DNA of 7,981 bases from Ruminococcus sp. (GTDB lineage Bacteria; Bacillota; Clostridia; Oscillospirales; Ruminococcaceae): NCBI GenBank assembly GCA_017544125.1, contig JAFYET010000043.1, forward strand, positions 1-7,981, given 5' to 3'. Position 1 is the stretch's first letter; each line of letters begins with the position of its first letter. Position numbers and translations under genes: made by a program. Under the pieces are notes generated by a model. The model was given only the letters and a program-made list of their open reading frames with translations, did no database searches and had not been told where the DNA came from. This document shows positions 1-6,403 of this stretch, piece by piece.

Positions 1-244
1 GTGTGACCTGTGCAAAGCCTACGGACTTTCTCTGCTCAGTTCCTGCAAAGATAACGTCTTCCATCTTTCCGCCACGCAGTGTTTTTGATGACTGCTCACC
101 CATTACCCAGCGCATAGCGTCGCCTATATTACTCTTGCCCGAGCCGTTAGGACCGACGACCGCTGTAATGCCCTTATCAAAATCAAGGGATATCTTATCG
201 GGGAAAGACTTGAAGCCCTGCATTTCAAGACCTCTCAGGTACAT
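1..244 (-). CDS. smc: Chromosome segregation ATPase SMC, N-terminal part (runs off the left edge)
   Basis: Only the first 81 codons are present; the gene continues beyond base 1. The product is the SMC subunit of the SMC-ScpAB condensin, which binds and compacts chromosomal DNA using ATP. The protein opens [14 protein letters not shown], the typical SMC beginning. A Walker A motif GPNGSGKS lies at residues 31-38, followed by the conserved stretch around RWVMGEQ (45-51) and [11 protein letters not shown] (56-66), the region carrying the conserved head-domain arginine. The Q-loop, coiled coils, hinge and C-terminal head (signature and Walker B) would lie outside the window. The ATG at 242-244 follows an AAGGGA-like ribosome site 9 nt upstream, and the preceding radical SAM gene stops 13 nt upstream. 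Position after rnc is the usual place for smc in Firmicutes, where ftsY often follows. Identification is very secure; completeness cannot be judged. Confidence 0.97.
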   Translation of the reverse strand, partial: MYLRGLEMQGFKSFPDKISLDFDKGITAVVGPNGSGKSNIGDAMRWVMGEQSSKTLRGGKMEDVIFAGTEQRKSVGFAQVT

Positions 245-257
245 TTTCTCACTTCCC

Positions 258-1262
258 TTACTGCCAAATCTTTACAAGCTGATATTTCTTATCAAGCTCC
301 TTTGAGGGGGTTATTTTTACATCTATGCCCCTCTTATGAAAATATTCTATATTGCTTTTTTTCTGCCCGAGGGCCTTGCTGAGGCTTTTCTCAGGCACTA
401 TGAATTCCGCATTACCACCGGTCACGCCTGATAATTCAAGCTCACGCTCAAACGCCTTGCGGTAGCTGACAGCCTCACAAAGTTCCCTGAATGCAGGGTG
501 ATAAAAGCCGCCCACCATATCCTGCTCGACAAACTCGCTGGCATGAAGCCCGCATTTGATGACCCTGATGCCAGCGCTTTCAAACTCATCAAGCATATCG
601 GCGCAAAGTTCAACCACATTATCAAAGCTCATAGTCTTATACTCGCCCGAGCGATACAGCGCACCGAGCTTTGTGCCGCCGAGAATAACTACGGGATATA
701 TACGCACCGTGGCGGGTGATATAGCTATTATCCTGCGCATAGTAGCAAGCTCTTTTTCGTAGGTGCTTTTATACAGCCCCACCATCATCTGAAGCCCAAG
801 CTCGAAACCGTAGCTTTTTATAAGCGATGATGCTGCCTCAACGTCATGCGCCGTATGCCCACGCTCATTTGCGGTAAGCACTTCATCATCAAGCGACTGA
901 GCACCGAGTTCGATTGCAGTGACGTTATAGCGCTTTAAAAGTGTGAGCACCTCATCATCAATATAATCGGGGCGTGTGGATAGTCTTATACCGTGGAACT
1001 TACCCTCGCCAACAAACTCATTTGCCGCCTCTAACAGCGCTGACATATAGTCACGCCTGATAGCTGTAAAGCTGCCGCCGAAGAAAGCTATCTCAGTATT
1101 CTCGGGGTGTGCGACCTCGGAAAGAGCCTTTTGGCAGATACGCCTGACATCGTCGGGCTTTGGTGCCTTATTCTCACCCGAGATAGTGCGCTGATCACAG
1201 AATGCGCACAGGTGCGGACAGCCGATATGCGGCACGAATATGGAAATATTACTATGCTTCAT
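258..1262 (-). CDS. Short Elp3-like radical SAM protein
   Basis: A 334-residue radical SAM enzyme of the Elp3/COG1243 type. Cluster-binding cysteines C15, C19 and C22 form CxxxCxxC in GCPHLCAFC. Further radical SAM-barrel motifs are FGGSFT (61-66), STRPDYI (95-101) and ELGAQS (118-123). A later [13 protein letters not shown] segment matches the Elp3 family style. Full-length Elp3 (about 500-550 residues) has a C-terminal GNAT acetyltransferase domain, but this protein ends before such a domain would fit. The substrate is therefore unknown; tRNA modification is a guess from family relationship. The start is taken at ATG 1260-1262, which overlaps the rnc stop by 11 nt and puts the usual MKHSNI-type N-terminus first. 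A TTG at 1278-1280 would add six residues; an AAAGAGG lies only 3 nt before it, which is too close. Translation is probably coupled to rnc because no good ribosome site precedes the ATG. Confidence 0.85.
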   Translation of the reverse strand: MKHSNISIFVPHIGCPHLCAFCDQRTISGENKAPKPDDVRRICQKALSEVAHPENTEIAFFGGSFTAIRRDYMSALLEAANEFVGEGKFHGIRLSTRPDYIDDEVLTLLKRYNVTAIELGAQSLDDEVLTANERGHTAHDVEAASSLIKSYGFELGLQMMVGLYKSTYEKELATMRRIIAISPATVRIYPVVILGGTKLGALYRSGEYKTMSFDNVVELCADMLDEFESAGIRVIKCGLHASEFVEQDMVGGFYHPAFRELCEAVSYRKAFERELELSGVTGGNAEFIVPEKSLSKALGQKKSNIEYFHKRGIDVKITPSKELDKKYQLVKIWQ

Positions 1263-1953
1263 CGTAGCCCATAAGTGCAAGAGCCTCTTTAGCCGCAGCC
1301 TGCTCGGCAGACTTCTTTGAGCGGCCTGTGCCCTCGCCTATCACGTTATTATTCAAAAGCACCTGGATAGTGAATTTCTTGTCGTGGTCTGGACCCGATT
1401 CGCTCTTTAAGTGATACTCTATTTTCTCCTCGGGGTTATGCTGAATAACTTCCTGCAGCAGCGTCTTATAATCATGGAACGCATCTGTGCCTTTGGGTGT
1501 TATATCCTCGGGGATAAACGAGAGGATATAAGGAGCGACCGCTTCCATACCGCCGTCAAGGTATATAGCGGCGATAACTGCTTCAAATGCATCGGAAACG
1601 ATAGAGGGGCGTGTTCTGCCGCCCGTCTGCTCCTCACCCTTGCCAAGGAAGATGAACGAGCCAAGGTCTATCTTCTTTGAGAACTCAAAGAGCGCATTTT
1701 CACACACAAGAGAGGCACGCAGCTTTGTGAGCTCACCCTCGGGAATATGTGTAAAATGCTTGAATATATGGTCAGACACGACTATTGAAAGAACCGAGTC
1801 GCCCAAGAATTCAAGGCGCTCGTTTGAGCAGCGTGCTTTTTTATTCTCATTGGCAAACGACGAATGAGAGAGCGCTTCATACAGCAGCTGCTCGTTTTTG
1901 AAGGTATAGCCTATTCTTTTCTGAAATTCCTTAAGTGCGATACTTTCTTCCAT
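1252..1953 (-). CDS. rnc: Ribonuclease III
   Basis: A 233-residue double-stranded RNA endonuclease for rRNA precursor processing and mRNA or antisense-RNA turnover in the cytoplasm. The N-terminal nuclease domain carries the family signature NERLEFLGDSVL at 44-55, including E45, E48 and D52. A second catalytic pair is D121 and E124 in SDAFEAVIAAIYLDGG, so all expected metal-binding acidic residues are present. The C-terminal double-stranded RNA-binding domain runs from about 160 (DYKTLLQEVIQ) to 229 and ends with the typical GRSKKSAEQAAAKEAL helix. Length is normal for the family. The ATG at 1951-1953 has AAAGAGG (1962-1968) 8 nt upstream, located inside the last codons of plsX, whose stop is only 3 nt before this start. 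Coupled translation with plsX is likely. The gene overlaps the downstream radical SAM gene by 11 nt. In many Firmicutes acpP separates plsX from rnc; here it does not. Confidence 0.98.
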   Translation of the reverse strand: MEESIALKEFQKRIGYTFKNEQLLYEALSHSSFANENKKARCSNERLEFLGDSVLSIVVSDHIFKHFTHIPEGELTKLRASLVCENALFEFSKKIDLGSFIFLGKGEEQTGGRTRPSIVSDAFEAVIAAIYLDGGMEAVAPYILSFIPEDITPKGTDAFHDYKTLLQEVIQHNPEEKIEYHLKSESGPDHDKKFTIQVLLNNNVIGEGTGRSKKSAEQAAAKEALALMGYDEA

Positions 1954-1956
1954 TAT

Positions 1957-2964
1957 TTATGCCTCTTTACTGTTTTTCATTGACGCAAGCGCTTCGGTTA
2001 TAGTGTCGATAACTCCTGTCTCGGTAAAGGTCTTTGCCTGCCTTACGGCGTTATAGAACGCCTTAGCATCAGAGCTGCCGTGAGCCTTGATAACCGGCTT
2101 TGCAGTACCTAAAAGCGGTGCGCCGCCGTACTCGGAATAATCTACCTTTTTACGGAAAGCCTTTACATTTTTCATAACAAGAAGTGCTGCGAGCTTGCTC
2201 TTGGCATTCGCTGTGAGGAGAGTTTTAAGCTCGCCTGCAAAGAACTTTGCCATGCCCTCATAGAGCTTGAGCATTATATTTCCCGTAAAACCATCAGCAA
2301 CAACAACATCTGCATCGCCGAGGGGCACCTGTCTTGCTTCGATATTACCTGTAAAGTTAACCGGGGCAGTCTTTAGCATCTTATATGTTTCAAGCTCTAA
2401 CTCCCTGCCCTTTGACTCCTCAGCGCCGATATTGGCAAGGGCAACTCTCGGCTTCTTAACACCGAGAACTTTCTCCATATAAGCCGAGCCCATAATGCCG
2501 AACTGCACAAGCATCTCGGGGCGGCACTCAGCGTTTGCGCCGCTGTCAAGCAGCATTGTGGGAGCGCCTGCTGTGGGGAGAACTGTTGCAAGAGCTGGGC
2601 GCTTGATGCCCTTAAGTCTCTTAGCGATAAATGTAGCACCAACAACAAGAGCACCGGTGGAGCCTGCTGAAACGAAAGCATCGCCCTCGCCGTCGGCAAG
2701 CATCTGAAGACCTACCGCCATAGAGCAATCCTTCTTACCCTTGATGACCTCGGTAGGCTCGTCACATATCTCTATAACAACGGGTGTATGTTTTATCTTA
2801 AGTGAGGATATATCAATAGAATTATCCTTAGCGCATTTTTTTATTTTTTCTTCATCGCCCACAAGGGTGATATCAACGCCGAAATCATACTTTGCATCAA
2901 CTGCACCCTTGATGACTTCGAGGGGGGCGTTATCGCCGCCGAATGCGTCCATTACAATATTCAT
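1957..2964 (-). CDS. plsX: Phosphate acyltransferase PlsX
   Basis: A 335-residue enzyme that converts acyl-ACP and phosphate to acyl-phosphate, the acyl donor for PlsY in the first step of phosphatidic acid synthesis. It is a peripheral membrane protein in characterised species. Family motifs seen in order: MDAFGGDNAP near the N-terminus, SAGSTGALV, LDSGANAECRPEML, LANIGAEESKG and ADGFTGNIMLKLYEG. Length is close to that of other PlsX proteins. Two adjacent ATGs (2965-2967 and 2962-2964) could start it. The second is preferred because the AGGAGG at 2972-2977 is 7 nt from it but only 4 nt from the first, and it gives the family-like MNIVMDAFGGD opening. The gene sits just after trmFO, whose TGA (2977-2979) overlaps the ribosome site by one base, and just before rnc. 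No fapR, fabD, fabG or acpP is adjacent, unlike in Bacillus. Confidence 0.97.
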   Translation of the reverse strand: MNIVMDAFGGDNAPLEVIKGAVDAKYDFGVDITLVGDEEKIKKCAKDNSIDISSLKIKHTPVVIEICDEPTEVIKGKKDCSMAVGLQMLADGEGDAFVSAGSTGALVVGATFIAKRLKGIKRPALATVLPTAGAPTMLLDSGANAECRPEMLVQFGIMGSAYMEKVLGVKKPRVALANIGAEESKGRELELETYKMLKTAPVNFTGNIEARQVPLGDADVVVADGFTGNIMLKLYEGMAKFFAGELKTLLTANAKSKLAALLVMKNVKAFRKKVDYSEYGGAPLLGTAKPVIKAHGSSDAKAFYNAVRQAKTFTETGVIDTITEALASMKNSKEA

Positions 2965-2971
2965 CATCTTA

Positions 2972-2977
2972 CCTCCT
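2972..2977 (-). promoter_or_regulatory. Shine-Dalgarno sequence of plsX
   Basis: AGGAGG on the minus strand, a near-perfect ribosome-binding sequence overlapping the end of the trmFO stop codon. The spacing (4 nt to the first ATG, 7 nt to the second) favours the second of two tandem ATGs as the plsX start. Confidence 0.8.
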
Positions 2978-4293
2978 CATATATTCTGCAGCGCCCTGTC
3001 AAGGTCAGCAAGACCTCTGTTGGCAAGGGCGAGATATTTTTCCTTTTTATCCCTTATCCTTTCGGGCAGCTCGGGGAGAATGCCCATATTACAGCCCATA
3101 GGCTGGAAATTCATCACCGTTTCATCGGATATATATCTTGTAAGTGCGCCGAGCATAGATGTAGCAGGCAGGGATATCTGCTCCTTGCCCGTGAGCTTTC
3201 TTGCAAGGGAAAGCCCTGCTATAATGCCGCTTGAAGCAGACTCGATATAGCCCTCAACACCCGTTATCTGCCCTGCAAAATAGATATTATTATGAGCACG
3301 CATATTAAAATGCTCGTCAAGAAGCCGTGGGGAGTTGATAAAGGTATTTCTGTGCATAACGCCGTATCTTACAAACTCAGCATTTTCAAGCCCAGGGATA
3401 AGTGAGAACACACGCTTCTGCTCGCCGAATTTCAGGTTTGTCTGAAAGCCAACGAGGTTATAGAGCGAACCCTCGGCGTTCTCTGCACGCAGCTGAACGC
3501 AGGCATAGGGTCGCCTGCCCGTTCTCGGGTCGGTAAGCCCCACAGGCTTTAAAGGCCCGAAGCGCATCGTATCTTCGCCACGCTTTGCTAACACCTCGAT
3601 CGGCATACAGCCCTCATAGACCTTGAAGCCGTCCTTTGAGAAATGCTCCTTATCAAAATCATGGAGCGGGGCGCTCTCGGCGTTAATGAGCTCGTTATAA
3701 AACGCAAGATATTCATCTTTATCAAAGGGGCAGTTTATATAATCAGCCTCACCCCTGTCGTAACGGGCAGCCATAAACGCCTTGGTCATATCGACGCTCT
3801 CTTTTGTAACGATAGGCGCAACAGCATCGTTAAAGTAGAGATAGTCACCCACAAGAGCGCCTATTTTTTCAGCAAGAGCATCGCTTGTAAGGGGGCCTGT
3901 GGCAATTATCACATCACCCTCGGGAATATCTGTGACCTCGCCCTCGATAACGGTGATATTATCACGGGAGCGTATACGCTCGGTAACAAGGTCAGAGAAC
4001 CTTTCTCTATCGACTGCAAGAGCGCCGCCTGCGGAAACAGCAGTTTTAGCCGCACACTCCATAGTCAGCGAGCCGAGCCGCCGCATCTCTTCCTTAAGCA
4101 TACCTGCTGCCGACTCGATACGGCTTGCCTTAAGGGAATTTGAGCATATAAGCTCTGCGAAGCCGTGGTACTTATGGGCGGGGGTATATTTATGGGGCTT
4201 CATCTCATAAAGCTCGGTATCTATGCCGGCATTTGAAAGCTGCCATGCAGCCTCAACGCCTGCAAGACCCGCACCTATAACCTTAGCCTTCAT
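2977..4293 (-). CDS. trmFO: Methylenetetrahydrofolate--tRNA-(uracil-5-)-methyltransferase TrmFO
   Basis: A 438-residue FAD- and folate-dependent enzyme that makes 5-methyluridine (ribothymidine) at position 54 in the T-loop of tRNA, using methylenetetrahydrofolate as carbon donor. The N-terminus has the dinucleotide-binding motif GAGLAGVEAA (7-16) and the TrmFO/GidA-type ELYEMKPHKYTPAHK stretch. C50 in LICSNSLK and C229 in YEGCMPIEVLA match the two conserved cysteines of Bacillus TrmFO (C53 and C226). Other family blocks are GPLKPVGLTDPRTGRRPYAC and the C-terminal FAD segment FAGQITGVEGYIESASSG. Length is typical. The ATG at 4291-4293 overlaps the end of topA by 11 nt and is preceded by AAAAGGA (4302-4308) about 8 nt upstream. 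The topA-trmFO order is conserved across Firmicutes, but here plsX follows instead of xerC/codV. The long GidA/MnmG paralogue (over 600 residues) is excluded by length and by the CSNSLK motif. Confidence 0.98.
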   Translation of the reverse strand: MKAKVIGAGLAGVEAAWQLSNAGIDTELYEMKPHKYTPAHKYHGFAELICSNSLKASRIESAAGMLKEEMRRLGSLTMECAAKTAVSAGGALAVDRERFSDLVTERIRSRDNITVIEGEVTDIPEGDVIIATGPLTSDALAEKIGALVGDYLYFNDAVAPIVTKESVDMTKAFMAARYDRGEADYINCPFDKDEYLAFYNELINAESAPLHDFDKEHFSKDGFKVYEGCMPIEVLAKRGEDTMRFGPLKPVGLTDPRTGRRPYACVQLRAENAEGSLYNLVGFQTNLKFGEQKRVFSLIPGLENAEFVRYGVMHRNTFINSPRLLDEHFNMRAHNNIYFAGQITGVEGYIESASSGIIAGLSLARKLTGKEQISLPATSMLGALTRYISDETVMNFQPMGCNMGILPELPERIRDKKEKYLALANRGLADLDRALQNI

Positions 4294-6373
4294 CGCTCAG
4301 ATCCTTTTCATAGCCGCAGCCGACCTTATGGCAGACGAGCTTGCCGCTCTTGCCGCCCTTTTGGAACAGCGAGCTGCCGCAGGTTGGGCACTTCTGCTCT
4401 GAGGGAATATCCCAGGTCATAAAGCCGCAGGTGGGGTTATCTTCACAGCCGTAATACTTCTTGCCCTTCTTTGATTTTTTAAGCAACACCTTTTTGCCGC
4501 AGTAGGGGCAATCTGCACCTGTCTCGGTGACTATACGCTTAGTGTTTGTGCAATCAGGGAAGCCCGAGCAGGCAAGGAACTTACCGAAGCGGCCTATCTT
4601 TATGACCATAGGCTTACCGCAGAGCTCACACACCTGATCAGTTTCCTCATCGGGCACCTTAACACGCTTACCGTCCATAGCTTCCTCAGCCACGGAAAGC
4701 TCGCTGTCAAAGTCTTTATAGAACTCATCAAGTGTCTTGACCCAGCCCTTTTTGCCATTCTCTATCTTATCGAGATTAGTTTCCATACTTGCAGTAAAGC
4801 CAACATCAACCAGCTTACCGAAATGGTCGCTCATAAGCGAGTTTACTGTTTCACCGAGGGCGGTAGGCTTAAGCTGCTTACCGTCACGCTCGATATAGCT
4901 TCTTGAAATAATTGTCGTAATAGTAGAAACGTAGGTCGAAGGTCTGCCTATACCCGTTTCCTCAAATGCCTTGACAAGTGAAGCCTCGGTATAGCGGGCA
5001 GGGGGCTGTGTGAAATGCTGGTTGCCCTTAAGCTCTTTGAGTTTGAGCTTTTCGCCCTTTTCAAGCGGCGGGAGGACGTTTTTCTTTTCCTCGTCGTTAT
5101 CCTTAGTTTCTTCATAAAGCACTGTAAAGCCGTCAAACTTAACCGAATAGCCCGTTGTTTTGAACATACAGCCGTTTGCAAGTATATCGACAGAAACGGT
5201 ATCCATTATACAGTTTGACATCTGGCTTGCTATGAAGCGCTCCCATATCAGCTTATAGAGCTTATACTGGTCGTTAGTAACGCCGCTCTCTTTTACCTTA
5301 TCGGGGGTAAGCTCGGGGTGGGTCGGGCGTATAGCCTCGTGCGCATCCTGAGCGTTGCCCTTGGATTTATACTTCTTAGGTGTATCGGGGATATACTTAT
5401 CGCCGTATTTATCCTTTATGAATTTATAAGCCGCCGCTCTCGCTTCATCGGAAATACGCAGCGAGTCAGTTCTCATATATGTTATAAGACCGGTAGCGCC
5501 CATATCCTTGATATCAAGACCTTCATACAGCTCCTGTGCAGCTTTCATTGTACGCCTGCCCTGGAAGCCCAGCCTTCTTGAAGCCTCCTGCTGAAGAGTA
5601 GATGTCGTGAACGGCGCTGCTGGGGATTTTTTATGCACGCTCTTTTTTATCTTATCAACGATATAATCAGCGCCCTCGAGCCTTGCAAGTATTGCATCTG
5701 TCTGCGCCTTATCGGCAAGCTCGGGCTTTTCACCATCAACGGTGGTGAGCTTTGCGCCGAAGGTCTTTTTAGAGCTCTTGGTATGAAGTTTAGCATCTAT
5801 CGACCAGTATTCGGTAGACTTGAAAGCCCTTATCTCCTCTTCTCTGTCGCATATCATCTTAACAGCAACAGACTGAACTCTGCCAGCCGAAAGCCCACGC
5901 CTTATCTTTCTCCAGAGGAAGGGTGAGAGCTTATAGCCAACTATACGGTCAAGAATCCTTCTTGCCTGCTGTGCATTAACAAGGTTAAGGTCGATAGTGC
6001 GGGGGTTAGCCATGCCCGCCTTTATACCGCTGGCGGTTATCTCGTTGAATGCCACACGGTTCTTATCGTTAAGGTCAAGACCGAGCAGCTGTGCAAGGTG
6101 CCAGGATATGGCCTCGCCCTCACGGTCAGGGTCCCCTGCGAGGTAGACATGGTCGGCAGCCATTGCCTTTTTCTTTATTTCCTTGATAAGGCTCTCCTTA
6201 TCCTTTATATTGATATACTGCGGCTCAAAGCTATGGTCGATATCGACACCGAGCTTTGACTTCGGCAGGTCACGAAGATGACCCATTGATGCCACGACCT
6301 CATAGTTACTGCCGAGGTAGCGTTTAACTGTTTTAGCCTTATGAGGCGACTCAACTATAACAAGATCAGACAA
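4283..6373 (-). CDS. topA: DNA topoisomerase I (type IA)
   Basis: A 696-residue type IA topoisomerase that relaxes negative supercoils through a single-strand break and a 5'-phosphotyrosine link. The TOPRIM domain has E8 (VIVESP) and the metal-binding D81, D83 and E85 (AGDPDREGEA). The active-site tyrosine is Y299 in GLITYMRTDS, followed by DAHEAIRPTHP (343-353) and GIGRPSTY (474-481). The C-terminus carries three four-cysteine zinc ribbons: C582/C585/C602/C608, C622/C625/C643/C649 and C662/C665/C681/C686. Length agrees with Bacillus TopA. The start is a TTG at 6371-6373: it gives (M)SDLVIVESP, has a GGAGAG sequence 8 nt upstream, and no in-frame ATG lies nearby. The gene follows dprA after 30 nt, the longest gap in the window, and overlaps trmFO by 11 nt. 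The order dprA-topA-trmFO is the standard Firmicute arrangement. Confidence 0.98.
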   Translation of the reverse strand: MSDLVIVESPHKAKTVKRYLGSNYEVVASMGHLRDLPKSKLGVDIDHSFEPQYINIKDKESLIKEIKKKAMAADHVYLAGDPDREGEAISWHLAQLLGLDLNDKNRVAFNEITASGIKAGMANPRTIDLNLVNAQQARRILDRIVGYKLSPFLWRKIRRGLSAGRVQSVAVKMICDREEEIRAFKSTEYWSIDAKLHTKSSKKTFGAKLTTVDGEKPELADKAQTDAILARLEGADYIVDKIKKSVHKKSPAAPFTTSTLQQEASRRLGFQGRRTMKAAQELYEGLDIKDMGATGLITYMRTDSLRISDEARAAAYKFIKDKYGDKYIPDTPKKYKSKGNAQDAHEAIRPTHPELTPDKVKESGVTNDQYKLYKLIWERFIASQMSNCIMDTVSVDILANGCMFKTTGYSVKFDGFTVLYEETKDNDEEKKNVLPPLEKGEKLKLKELKGNQHFTQPPARYTEASLVKAFEETGIGRPSTYVSTITTIISRSYIERDGKQLKPTALGETVNSLMSDHFGKLVDVGFTASMETNLDKIENGKKGWVKTLDEFYKDFDSELSVAEEAMDGKRVKVPDEETDQVCELCGKPMVIKIGRFGKFLACSGFPDCTNTKRIVTETGADCPYCGKKVLLKKSKKGKKYYGCEDNPTCGFMTWDIPSEQKCPTCGSSLFQKGGKSGKLVCHKVGCGYEKDLSDEG

Positions 6374-6380
6374 TATTCAT
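6366..6380 (-). other. Four-codon out-of-frame ATG mini-ORF overlapping the topA start
   Basis: An ATG at 6378-6380 begins the tiny reading frame M-N-I-V and ends in TGA at 6366-6368, three bases into topA. It overlaps the TTG start of topA in another frame. GGAGAGA ends directly before this ATG, so it is too close for good initiation there, whereas TTG is well spaced. Whether ribosomes ever use the ATG is unknown; it may be chance. Confidence 0.35.
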
Positions 6381-6381
6381 T

Positions 6382-6387
6382 CTCTCC
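6382..6387 (-). promoter_or_regulatory. Shine-Dalgarno sequence deciding the TTG start of topA
   Basis: GGAGAG on the minus strand lies 8 nt before the TTG at 6371-6373. It is in the only real gap of the operon (6374-6403, AT-rich). It supports TTG rather than the closer, out-of-frame ATG at 6378-6380 as the topA start. Confidence 0.7.
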
Positions 6388-6403
6388 AATCAATTATTTT
6401 ATA

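Noticed and set aside
1278..1280. TTG as an alternative start of the radical SAM gene
   Set aside because: The AAAGAGG before it is only 3 nt away, and the added residues (MHLWAT) do not resemble the family. The ATG at 1260-1262 gives the expected N-terminus.
2741..3250. A 169-codon plus-strand open frame spanning the trmFO-plsX junction
   Set aside because: It lies opposite two secure genes, has low-complexity Ser/Ile-rich composition, no recognisable motif and no ribosome site. It is a shadow of minus-strand codon use.
3643..4143. A 166-codon plus-strand open frame inside trmFO
   Set aside because: It is entirely antisense to well-conserved TrmFO sequence, with no domain or start signal.
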